This document shows positions 24,939 to 36,891 of a DNA stretch of 64,000 nt, piece after piece. The stretch spans positions 42,249,001 to 42,313,000 of the forward strand of contig CM076149.1 in assembly GCA_038025085.1 (NCBI GenBank), in the 5' to 3' direction. How positions within the stretch are numbered: position 1 is the stretch's first letter; each line of letters starts with the position of its first letter. A program made the translations under genes and the position numbers. The DNA comes from Tetragonia tetragonoides. Lineage: Eukaryota > Streptophyta > Magnoliopsida > Caryophyllales > Aizoaceae. The notes beneath the pieces are model-generated. The model did no database searches. It saw nothing but the letters and a program-made list of their open reading frames with translations, and was not told where the DNA came from.

Positions 24939-26100
24939 CTTCTTCTTGCTCTTTTTCACTAAACCCACAAATATCCCAAAAGAATGATACTTTTTTGATA
25001 GCTTAACCAGCAACCTAAAATGAAAGCAAATACCCAACAATCTTTTTCCTTCAAAAGCCCAACAAATTTCTCCCAGAAAAATAGACCAGAAACTCTGAAA
25101 TCCCACCAAATTTTAGAATTTATGAAGAAAATAATAACAAAACCCAGTTGGGTTTTCTCCAACAACAGCTACCCTGTTTTTTTTTCCTTCTCTTTCTCTC
25201 TCTACAAAACTTCAGAAGCCACTGAGAGAAATAACATGAGTACTTAACAAAGAGACAACAAAACCCCACCTCACCTCAGACTCTCTTGTATCCAAACAAG
25301 TGCCCTAAAGATAAAATCTTAACCCTCACCTTCCCCAAATTAAAATTTACCCCAACATTTTTCCAATTTTGCTCCTTAAATGGGCATTAAATATCCTGTC
25401 CCCTCAAAACCCATCTTTTTCTTCTTCTCTCTCTTTCATTATCAGAAGACATGAACACGTATTTAAGTCTTCGCCGCCTTTGCCATTACTTCCTCCTTTC
25501 TCTCTCCTCTCTCTCTCTCTCTCTTTCTCTATCTTTATTTCTCTGAATATATGATCCTTTGGAAAATCTTCTCTGACCTAAATCTCAAAGACCTTAAATT
25601 TACAAGAAAAAATTAAAAAGATTTGATTTTTTTTATAGAGTATTGGATAATAATTACTTCCCTATGACTTCTATGATCAGGGTTTGGTTGGTTTGGTGAT
25701 GTAAAAAATTTCCCCTCTTTTTTTTCTTTTTTTTTTTTTTTGCTTCTTCTTCTCTTTTCTTTTATCAGGCTACACACGCTTTGACAGTCTCTATATTTTT
25801 GCAGGAAAAATGCAGGGAAGAGTAGGGGTGGAGGGACTGTGTATTTACAGAGTGTCTATGTAAGAGAGAGAGGGAGAGGGGAGAGGGGAGAGGGAGAGGG
25901 AGAGAGAGAAACTTTTTGATGAGGGGAGCTTTTTAATGCCGTTAAAGCACGCCAGCTTTGATATGACATTTTTAACCCTTATTGTTGGTCTAAATTTACT
26001 TTGTTCTGCCATTTTTGTTGAGTTGTTACAATTTAGTTCCCATGTGTATGGGCTCTGTTTGGCTGTTTGGTTTATCCGTCTGATACTCTGATCCATTTTG
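24939..26100. promoter_or_regulatory. Upstream region and probable 5' leader of the NPY gene, CT-rich on both sides
   Basis: Pyrimidine stretches occur on the plus strand (25420-25545, with repeated ctctctctct) and purine gagaggggagag stretches at 25862-25910. Long T-runs lie at 25718-25740 and 26115-26141. CT/GA tracts of this kind are common around plant transcription starts. No TATA box can be assigned with confidence. Confidence 0.35.
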
Positions 26101-27835
26101 GCCTTTGGGGATTTTTTTTATTTTTTTTCTTTTTTTTTTTTGTTGACTTGTGGGATATGTCATATGATGGCCTTTTTTTAGTAATATAATAATAAAATAA
26201 TATTTTTAATTAGTTTCGTATTTGACTCATGAGTCTTGGTTTTGACTTTTTAGTAGCTCCTTAAATTTTGTTGTAGGAGTATTTGTATTGTCTTGACTCT
26301 TGACAATTGACATGATATTGAGGGGTAGTTGGGTACGACCGTTTAATTTAGGTCCGGTTTATCTTGTGGTTGTACTAGTAGTAGTACTCCTACTAAACTT
26401 TGCTTCAATTTAACTAGGAAAAATAATTGTTAACTAGGAAATTCAATTTAACTAGGAATAACAATTGTTGATTATGAAACTTATTTGAGATAATTTATGT
26501 TTTGGTAGAAAAATCTCTTTATGTTTCTTAATACAGGTTTAATGTTAAATGACGTTTTGATAAGCGATACAGGATAACCAACAAAAAATAGTAAGAGTAT
26601 TTGGTTAAACTCAATTCTATTTAGTTGAAATTTGTGATCTAACTAGAAGACGTTGGCACGTTGCCCTAAACAAATAAAAGTAAAAAGGAGAAATTGTCAA
26701 CTAAAAAAGAACCTCTAAACAGGCACAATTCGCTGCTCACTAGTTCATGTCACGTGTTATGTCGGGTCAAATCTATGTTGAGTAGTGTTAAGGCTCCTGC
26801 CAGCATGGCATGTGGAAACCGTTAGAATATGATAAAGCCTAATCATGAGAGGTTTATTAAGTTCATGTTTAGTTCTCTTTCTCTCTGCGTAAGAATATGT
26901 ATGATATTAGTCACTATGATCAATTCTTTCACCAATAATTGATTGACAAAGGAAATACTGCAAATCCAAAAATTAAAACTGCTTGGTTGACAGAAGTTAG
27001 GAATTGAAAGTTCTCACTAAGTTTTATTTTTCACAAAATTGAGAAAGTCACTTGCCTAATTCCCTGTGAAAATCCGTATTTTCTTTTGTCAACCAAATAC
27101 AAGCCTATTTCCTAAGAATTGCAACTTCCGAAAACAAATCGATCGACAACTAATCTATATTGAGAAGTACTCCTAGTATCTCTATCTCAATATTTCATTT
27201 TTGTTGTTGTATAGAACCCACAAGTCTATTTTGAACAGGTTTCCCAGTTTTCAAATTTTTTACCAACTAAGCTAGATAATTGATATCCTCTCAGCTAAAG
27301 TTCTATTTGATCCATACAAAACAAACGGAATAAAGGAATTCATGACTGTATGCAACTCAATATCTTCAAATCCTGCTGATAAAACGAAACAATAATATGT
27401 GGGATAATAATCATGTTACTAAACAAGTGAAGCGAATTAAACATATTACAATGTAAATACAAAAGAATACACCCTAAGTAATGTTAGTCGTTATTGTCGG
27501 ATGAGCTGTAGAAATAGGAATATGGGATGAAAGTGTACTATTGCCTTGCTCAACAGGGAAGTAAGGAAATGATGAGTAAGGATCCTCTGCTTTTCTAAAA
27601 AGAACAGCAGAGTACAATCCTTTAAATCTCCACCTTTAGATTAGAGGGGGTGGGTTTTGGGCCCTTAGATAGAGGGAGTGGGTTTTGGAAATTTAAACAT
27701 GTAGAGGAGAGAGATAGAGAGGAAAAATGACAGCAGAGAAATAAAACTGCAGAGAATCCAAACACGGAAATGATGCTTTACTTCATTACTTGGTTGTAGT
27801 AGTAAACTAGCAATGCAACAACTATCAAGGCATTT

Positions 27836-27870
<35 letters not shown>

Positions 27871-28185
27871 GTCTCAACTGGCTACTCTGAAACACAACCC
27901 TTTGATGAAGCTGTACAAATAAAAGCGATGGCCATTAAATTGGAGGTGTATGGGAGTCAAAGCTGGCAACACCAAACCCCAGTCCTTTTGAATGCCTGGC
28001 TACACCTTAAATTTCTTGAATACGCGATAATAATGTGTCTATTTGGCCTTGCTTTGCTTGGTCCCAATGCCCAATACTCCCATCACCTACAATAAAAGTG
28101 CCCAAACTCCCCAAATAGTGTAGGGGTCCATTTAGCTTGTAGCGCGCCCTTGTAGGGAGTATAGTATACTTTATACCCAAAGGAA

Positions 28186-28366
28186 AATGAATCTCATACA
28201 CTCAATGTACATTACACTCTTTTTTATGCGTATATCTCTCTTCTCTCCCCTTTTTCATTCTAGCACAACTATCCCCCTAAAATCTCAATGAGTATGGGCA
28301 AATTTGCCACTCCCTTCACATCAAAAAAAGAGTGTAATGTACATTGAATGTATGAGTATCATTATC
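28186..28366. mobile_element. Hairpin MITE with about 40-bp terminal inverted repeats
   Basis: The left arm contains ACTCAATGTACATTACACTC followed by T's. The right arm, read in reverse complement, contains ATTCAATGTACATTACACTC followed by T's. The homology extends outward through gaatctcatac / gatactcatac. The loop of about 95 bp is pyrimidine-rich. No clear target duplication was read, so the superfamily is undetermined. Confidence 0.65.
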
Positions 28367-29934
28367 CATACTCGAAAAGCAAATTTGTATAGTACCACCA
28401 TACTAGGAGTAATACTGTAGTCCTGCTTCACTAGGACTAATGTCTAGTACGTGTATTAGTTTCTTATCCTGGACCATGTTCATGAACCACAAATGTGTTG
28501 ATCAGGTTGAGTTTGGGTCGTATCATTTCGGATTCGGTTCATTAACAAGTTAAGTCAATATTCAATATAAGATCGAATTATCTTTTTAGGTGTCATCGGA
28601 TTATTTGACACGGTTATCGAACTTGGGTCAAGAGCAGATCGAGTCTTGTCGGCTCGATTAACTTTTGTCATCTCAAACTTTATGCATATCATGTATATGT
28701 ATACTTGTATGTTACATTTTCTATTTTCTTTCTTCAAGAATTCTATATAATGCCCTTCTTTATAGAATTCTTTTATTATTTGAACAATTTTAGTTTATTT
28801 AAGTTCAAAAATGATGACATGTAATGTTTGACAACTTGACGACATTCATATCCTTTGTGACCTTTTCAAATTTTTATTAAAAGTAGCTAGATAACAGTTA
28901 TTAATATACAGTAAACACTTTCTTTAATTTCAACAACCTCGTTGTCACTCCTTTTAATCAGAGAATAAATATTAAAGGGCTCGATATGGTTAATGAACCA
29001 CTTGCCTCAATATCAATGTACGGAATATTAAATTTGGTTGATAGTATGGGAACATTTTTCCACCCCACGAATTGTGACAACTTAATTACTTGAAGGGAAA
29101 CAATAAAATTTAAACACTTTGAGAAAGAAGTTATAATGACTAATTGAGCAACATTAGACATAAATCGACAAGTCATCTTTCACTTTAAAACTCGGTCTTC
29201 ATATTTGACAATGCAATACAAGGTAATTACTTAGAATAATAAAACCTAAACATTTCAATGACGATGTCCTAATGACTAAGCTAATTTAACAACCCGAGAC
29301 TTAAATTGACAAGTCGTCTTTTTATTCAAAACTCGATCCCCATATTAATACCCACAAGTGGTAGAAATTTACTCCAATGAAGATTAACGAAAATGCTCAA
29401 TTCTATTGTTGAAAGTAAACTCGCAAAACTAACCCGGACTAAATTCTTGTTTTTTCTATATTGACACGAATAGCATAAAAATGTACAGTGAAGAAGAGTA
29501 TCCTAATCTTCGGATATATTGAACTGAATTGAAAACGGATTAGGAAGAACAAACCCTAGGCTAGAATCTCTAGATAGAATTAGCAGAACTATTGAAGATG
29601 TAGTGTTTGGATAGGGTTACTCTCTGATCTCTATCCTTCATACTCCCGGTTATCTACCTGCGAACTAAAGTTGGATTTATTTATTTTCTTCGTTTTCGCT
29701 TTAATTTAACGAGAAATGATGCGTTCAGTTACATTCTAACTAATTTCGCTATATATAATTAAAAAATGAAATACACTTATCCTAGGGCCAAACCTAAGCA
29801 AAAAAGATGTTTAACTAACTATGTTAATGATTGTGATTAACTTTAGCCTACAAGGCTACCCGGTACAGACGCGTAGGAAAGAGCCATGAGAGCAAGGGAA
29901 AAAGGAAGGAATAGTATAATATTTTGTTTTATTT

Positions 29935-30120
29935 TTGATTCACGATCAAGAGTATTCACCATCGACTACAATGACTATTTTCCCGTGTTAGTTTGTAGGT
30001 TTCTCAAAGAGTGGGATAACTGGCTAAGAAATTTAGAGCTGCTCTATGCCCAAAGCAAAATTCGAATCCTCGATCTTGATTAAGGATAAATAAATTCTTA
30101 CCACTCAACTACACCTCCGT
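29935..30120. repeat. Dispersed repeat, copy 1
   Basis: It shares with 31515-31705 the ordered words attcacc(a/g)tcga, tgtt(a/g)gtttgtag, gtggga, caaa.caaaattcgaa, and aaggataaataa(a/g)t followed by cactcaac. The gattcgaatcct-type word resembles the 'gttcgaacc' motif found in many plant interspersed repeats. No coding capacity. Confidence 0.6.
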
Positions 30121-31514
30121 TAATAAGAAGCAGTGTAAAATGCTGATATACATATTCGTGAAATGATATGATATTATGACCCCATGTGTGTGGCTCTTCT
30201 CTTAGGAGGCAATTATTGTAATTTGGAAAGTAAAATTGAACACCAATTTAGGCGTGCGCATGCAAATCTCACAACCAATCATCAAAAATCATCATAAACT
30301 TACGATGATTGATTTTTGGATAAATAAATAAATAAATGGTTACTTATAAATTGTACTCCTATAATTTTGATATCTATGTATAATGGGCTCCATTTGCTTA
30401 TGATGACCCTGGTTGGCTAATTCATCCCTTTTGGCTGCCTCTTTGCCCCACGCCCTTCCAAATGTAGGGGACCATACGGATAGCTTTAAGGCTCTTGTAG
30501 CTTTCCACTGGTTTGTGGTTTCACCCACTTGTTTGATGGCATAGGACTTTGGAGTATCTCGATGCAATGGTTGTGATTTGTTACAATTAGAGTTGTCGAA
30601 AGATGATCCGACTTAAATTCGACTCAAATTATTTTTTCAGAATTCTAAATCATCTTTTTCGATTTGAACCTTACAATCCGGAAAAATAATAAAAAAAATT
30701 AGATTTTATAAAAATAATCAATCTATAACTGACCTGATTCGAATTTGAAAATGACCTACAAGGCTGCAACTCATTGAGTCGACACATTTGACAGATCTAA
30801 TTACGATATAAACTCAATGAGTTTGAAATAGGTGATTAAGAGTACGTAATGGATCAAATGTACTCAACCTTATTGTGGTCCTTGTTATTATACATGAAGA
30901 GATATTTTCGTTAGACTCTTGAATAATATTTGGTTTTCATAATTTAAAAGTCACTTAATGTCTCACAAAAAAAAAATGTACATCGACTGTATAATCTTCA
31001 AAATCGTAATATACATTAATGAACAATTTTCATATATAGGACTAGACGACTAGTTACAAGCTTTAAAAGAATGACTATTTGTGACTTTGTAAGATCCACA
31101 AAAGAAAGATCACATGTTCTTAATTAGGTGAGTTTTCTTCCGCTCATTGCTCAACTTTGATACTTTGGATTTTAGGTGCATACATTCTTGCAACACACTG
31201 TTCATATGATAATGAGACCAATATTTTCATATACACGGCCCTGTGTTTGTGTAGCTCAAAACATTTTCTGTTGGTGTGTGGTGTTGATTTAGTTTTTCCG
31301 TCCCTCAATTTGGTGGTAAGTAGGATATTAATTAGACTTCATAGTGATTGGTTTATGTTTTTAGGTTGTCACTTGAGAAAGAGAGATTCTCTCTCCAGGT
31401 TTTATGTCCTTAAAGGCAGGACATGGTGTACTTTTCTACTTGGCCACATGGATAGGTCTTTTGCCTCCTCCTCAAAACTCTGCCCTTTTCTCTCTCTATT
31501 TTTGATGCTTTATT

Positions 31515-31705
31515 TTTCGAGAATCAAGGATATTCACCGTCGATCATAATAATTATTCTCCTGTGTTGGTTTGTAGCACTTTATAGGGTGGGACATCTAG
31601 CCAAAGAATTTAAGACTGATCTGTGTCTAAGGCGAAATTCGAACCTTCAATTTTAGTTAAAGATAAATAAGTCTCTATCATTCAACCACGTACAACCTTT
31701 TTGGT
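31515..31705. repeat. Dispersed repeat, copy 2
   Basis: Same orientation as the copy at 29935-30120, about 1.6 kb apart, and diverged throughout. The two could be the ends of one larger element or independent insertions. The DNA between them has no recognisable retroelement domain. Confidence 0.6.
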
Positions 31706-34219
31706 TAGATGCTTTATATTCGGAGTTTATATTATGGTGGTTTAATTGCTAAGTTGATCTGTCCCAGTAAGAGACCCACCCATCCAACCACCTTAAAAGA
31801 TTATAGTGACATGTTTCCAACATCGACAAGCTTGTGATGAAATATTGATTTATCAAACTTCAAATTGGCCGGCAAACATAATCGCCTTTTTCATAGTTGA
31901 TTGGTGATGACAAGTTTAGGAATATACTATGATTTTTGAGCACTTTGTAGCTAACATCATGTTATAAATATGTGGTTTTGGTTCATTATCAAATTATGTT
32001 TATGCCATTAAGTTTTCTATATTGGATTTTTTTTGGGTGCTAATCTATATTGGAATATGATTGTATGAATTTAAATTTGAATCCCACTACCATTAGAAAG
32101 GAGCAACAAAAACTTGCATTGATGTATCATGTCCAACTCTCTAACCTTATTCAGAGGAATTATTTTTAAATTTGATTAGCCATTGTTATCATCTTATATT
32201 GCTACAATATGAGTAATACTCATATCTCACCAAAATCAGGTGAATGAGCTAATAACTGATAACTCAATTGCATATAAAACTTTTAGATCGTTCAGACGTG
32301 ACTGCCCCCCGAGTTTGAATACAATAACCACACTCTCATTGTGTATTTGTGGCGGGAGTTATAGGGGTGTCATGGCTAGGCATTGGTCCGATGCTTAACA
32401 AGGACGGACTAGTAGATGGGGTTTTATGAGTAGGGAGAGTCTAGGCAAAAGGATGTTCTTAATATTCTCTTGTAAATTCTGAACAAATTAAGAGAAGAAT
32501 TACAACAAAAAGTACTCCATATTGTCCGAAACATTACTGATATGCTAAGGGAAAGGTCAGCATTTAGCGAAATCATCTACAATCACATTTGCATCACCGT
32601 AGATAACTCCGTTACAAAGGCCAGAATGCTTTCGACAAGCTTAGCAATATACGGGGTGTAACATCCGTATCCATTTATTTTGGATTGGTCGGATGGATAT
32701 GGATATGGATATTCATAAAGTGCGGGTGGAGTTGCTAATAGGCAGAGACCTTAGTGCTATGGCTTGTTGGCTACACCTTTTGCAAGTACTACTCCATAAG
32801 ATCAATCTTTGCTAGGAGCACAAATCAGGCCGCTGAAAATAGCCCGTTATGGGTAATGTGAAAATTTTAGGACTTGAGTCCAAATACTTGTGGAACTACC
32901 TTTATATGACTTTTAGACCACTATATCAGGCAGTGTGTGTTCCATAATCTATAGTGTACTTGCATTGCAACTTGCAAGCATATAAAAAATGGAACATGTG
33001 TTGGAGCTAGGCCCAATGGGATGAACCCATACGCAACAAGCAAAACCACACTCTTAAGAACCCAAAAATTTGGGAACAACTCATAGGGGCATGAGGATGA
33101 AGTGGGACTGTGGGAGCATAACTGCATAAGTACCCATTGGTTAGGGGTTAAATTTCTCATTTATGTGGGGAGATTAAAATCGCTTCTACCTTTATTTGCA
33201 GAGTCTACTCCGATCCTTTGCTTGAACCCGCTAGTCCATTAAAGATGGATTGGTTTGTCGGGCGTATATGATTTGCGGGCTACTGCATACGTCATTGTAG
33301 TAAAAAAAAAAAAAAAAAAGACTGAACAAATCATAATGGCATGTATATATTATTTTTGAGAGCAAAGAAATTCTATTCATTAGCTAGGAAAATACACATA
33401 TCATAATTTGCCAGCTCAATCATTTCTTTTGTAGAGGAGATAAGAAAATGAAAATGAAAATGAGAGAGCAAAAATCATGTGAAATTAATATTCCACCAAT
33501 GAGAAAATAAAGCTCAAAAGTTAACGAAAGCTATGAAATTTTAAAAGCTCGGATAAAGCAATAAGTTTTTTCCTAATTGAGAGTAAAATATTATTTCCTC
33601 TTATTGTCCAATACAACATTTTAAATATAAATCAAAACGAATCTAAGATCTAATATACTATAAAGTACCTCAATTTTGGCCATCAAGATTCTAATATGCT
33701 ATTAATTTCTGATCATATTATTTGCATTATTTTTCCTAAAATTAATAGTAGAGTATATGAATATTAATTTGGAAAGAGGAGTCTTCATTTGTAAAACTCA
33801 ACTTTGAGTAAAGTACTTCTTCCAGTAAACTTCAAACTGAAGGCATACAATAATTATAAACAAAGATAATAATGAACAAAAAAAGAAAAATACACCAGCA
33901 AATTGAGTATTTGTTGAAACTCGAACCCATATGATAAAGAAATACCACCATGCAAATCCATAAAATAATCCTTTAAATAAGCTTCGATTCTCTGCCATGC
34001 AGACACAGTAAGAAAGCTTGTACCTTAGTTGAGAAGTATCATGTTCCACTAATTGTTTGACTTTGGCTTAAATATTCCAATCACCGCATTTTATGTAGCA
34101 TAAAAAAATGGACGCGCTCACACCAGATCACAGATCTGTAGTAAAAGTAATTAATCCGTAATCCTCACTCACCGTCAGTCCGTCACCGATCTGAAATCTC
34201 AACTTTCCTTAATAATCTC

Positions 34220-34590
34220 CGTTGCACGGATACTTCTTAGAGGTGCAGTATCTTGTATCCGATACTTTTAGGATACCGATACTTTTAGGATATTTGTCCA
34301 ATACTTGAGAATACTTGATCGATAATTTTTAGATATGTTTACATAATTTATCTATTTTTCATCTTAAAAATTCTAAAATACACCTACAAAAAGATGTTTG
34401 AATTGTTTTCATTTTAATTTTCTTAGTTATTTTAGGATTTAGTGCCTACATTTCTGAGAAAAAAAATCATTTTTACATATTATATTGTTTAATTATTATA
34501 CGTATCCGTATCTTATTTTTTTAGAGATGCAGTATCCCATATCCGTATCCATACTCGTCTTCGCACCCGTATCCGAATCCGTGTAACCTA
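34220..34590. repeat. GTATCC-rich dispersed repeat with internal direct repeats
   Basis: The phrases 'ttagaggtgcagtatcttgtatcc' (about 34238) and 'ttagagatgcagtatcccatatcc' (about 34522) are direct repeats about 285 bp apart. Further runs of gtatccgaatccgtgt and gatacttttaggata occur. The ends 'gttgcacggata' and 'tccgtgtaac' are roughly inverted. The type is unknown. Confidence 0.45.
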
Positions 34591-34685
34591 GTTAATAATA
34601 CAAGTTTCACCCACCTGTACATTACTGGGTCAACAAATGCTAGTAGTTTCTTAAGCTTTGTATAGGGAAATGACTATTGTATCCT

Positions 34686-34983
34686 TCGGCTATGTTCGGC
34701 ATATTAGTTGTTGTTGTTGCTGTCAAATGTTAACAAAGGAAATAAATTAGTAGAAAACTGCTAAAAATTGCTACAAAATGCTACTTTCACAAAACTAGTA
34801 ATAGACTAGTTGTAAGTGAAAGCTTGCAGTGATAACTTTCACAAAACTAGTTGTAACTGTAGTTGTAGATTGAAAATAATCTGACAAACTATTTGTTCGC
34901 AGAGAGTTAAAAACACTAACTGCGAACTTTAAGCTGTAAGTAACTTTTATTGAATAATTAGCGTTTTGTGCCAAACATAACCT
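34686..34983. mobile_element. MITE-like element with short imperfect inverted ends
   Basis: The left end GGCTATGTTCGGCA and the reverse complement of the right end, AGGTTATGTTTGGCA, match in most positions. The interior is filled with ctagtagtt/aaaactgctaaaa words. A clear target duplication could not be read. A stretch near 63310-63600 has similar composition (ggtaaca.ttagttg...gctagttg) and may be a relative. Confidence 0.4.
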
Positions 34984-35870
34984 TACCCACCATCACCTCT
35001 AATTTTTTTTTTTTTTTGTTTTGAATGTTGATGTTGCGAAGCTCTAGAATCAATATAAAGTTTGTGTTAGTTTATGCTCTACAATTAATTAAAATAAATA
35101 TTTAGTAGCAAATTTTACTCGGTTAGTGGAGTTATCAACTAGTCACATAATTAGTGGTTGTAGTGAACATGTATCCAGTGTTAAATTTGGTTGGATCATT
35201 TCCAACAATTTGAATTTTACGATTATAGGCTGTTAGACTAATCCATGAGCCTTAACGTTAACAACCAGGAAAAACTACAGTACTCTCAAGTGGACTTGAA
35301 TCTTGGACCTTTAGAATATTTTCTAGTAGTCTTACCAGCTAAATTACCCTCTCATGGTTAAATTATAAACATATTTTTTCTCACACATATTACAATACGT
35401 TCAGTTTAATTCAATTCAGTGATTTTTACTTCAATACAATGGCTTTCAGTCATATTTAGTGGCTTTCAATTCAATTTACTGGAGTTTAATTCTAATGATT
35501 TAACCCTAAATAACACACTAATACTCTAACTATTAAGATATTCATTGTATTTTTTTCCTACTAAATTGAACTGAAATCGATTGAGCTAACTAGTAAATTT
35601 CGTCACAACCACCCCCAAATGAATATTTTAACCACTAACCGAGTAGGGGGAAAAAAACTTGATTACTTGCTCAAGTGAAGTATTATTTGAGTTGATATTG
35701 TAGTGTAATAGTATGATGAATAAGGGTATAACCGTATTTTAACCGTTGTACAAAATCTGGTAACGGTGAAAATGAACCCGGTAATAGCGAAATAATTAAA
35801 AAGCATAATCTAATTAATTAATCTTCCTCTTCACATAATCAGATTGAACAAAAGAGCGAGCACTCGCACG

Positions 35871-36805
35871 TAGGCCTGGCAATGAGTCGAATTTGGATCG
35901 GGTGAAGCATCACCCGCATCCATTCGTTTAATTTTTTCAGCTCCATCCATCCACCCATCACCTGCGAAATACTCCATCCGCATCCAATCCATCCATTATC
36001 CACGGGTGAATGGGTGGATCGGATGACTAACGGGTGAAATAATTACATCAATAAATTGATGGAGTAATCTGCGGTTACAGGGAAAACTAGAAGCAACTAA
36101 TATAGATAAACCCATCAGCCATTTTCTACACTACCAGTACCAACTTAGCAAGCAACTAAAACATCAATTCAAACCCAAATAAGCGTAAATTGCTGCTAAA
36201 CCCAAACAAGCCTAAATTCGTTGCCTGAATAAAAGGTCAACCCTCATCTATTACAACTTACAAGCCAAAACCATATCACTCAATTCATATATAGCAAATC
36301 TAATTAAATGACTAACAATCTACTGTATGATTAATGTCGGTAAAAGAAATTTCAAATGGATTCAAAGCGGATTGGTGGAGGATTGGTACTGCTTCCGTGT
36401 GACTGAGAGCAAACAAAGAGAAAGAGATAGCCGTGATGAGAGCAGGAGAGAGAAGGACGGTAGCTGGCTGATAAGAGCTTCGGGGTACGTCACTGAGAGG
36501 AAAAGAGACGACTCAGATGAGACATTTAGATCTAGTGAAGCAGAACATCAAACGACAGTGAATTTTTTTTGAACAATTTAGGGTTTTAATCCATTTATAT
36601 ATGTTTTTATTTTTTTATTTTTTGATTAAAATTGTTAAATGGGTGACGGGTAGATTTGCGGGTCGGGTTCGCGCGTGAAAAACTGGTGAATCTCACTCGA
36701 CCCGCGACTCGATCCACCCATCACCCGTCTTATCACCCGTTTAAACGGATTTTCACCCATTTCTCTGGCGCGGGTGAGATGGATACGGTGAAATTGCCAA
36801 GCCTA
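35871..36805. mobile_element. Non-autonomous hAT element in the TM9SF upstream region
   Basis: The termini TAGGCCTGGCAAT and, in reverse complement from the right end, TAGGCTTGGCAAT are inverted repeats of hAT style. They are flanked by a perfect 8-bp target-site duplication, ctcgcacg, at 35863-35870 and 36806-36813. Both ends are rich in gggtgaa/cacccat words. An 81-codon frame inside (36327-36572) has no known domain, and no transposase was found. The insertion ends 86 bp before the TM9SF start codon. Confidence 0.9.
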
Positions 36806-36891
36806 CTCGCACGTACATAAACCAAAATAACTTGCGGTTTTCTGGATCTACACACTCTGCACCTCACTCTCTCTCTCTCTCTAGAATCGCC

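Larger units (their letters stand above)
26101..35862. other. Gene-poor AT-rich interval with scattered repeat remnants
   Basis: Short open frames in this 9.8-kb stretch show no recognisable domain, codon regularity or splice partners. Identified inside it are a (CT)n run at 27838-27868, a hairpin MITE (28186-28366), two copies of a dispersed repeat (29935, 31515), a GTATCC-rich repeat (34220-34590) and a MITE-like pair of ends (34686-34983). Nothing else could be supported. Confidence 0.6.

Noticed and set aside
36327..36572. An 81-codon frame as a small gene
   Set aside because: It lies entirely inside the hAT element at 35871-36805 and has no recognisable domain.
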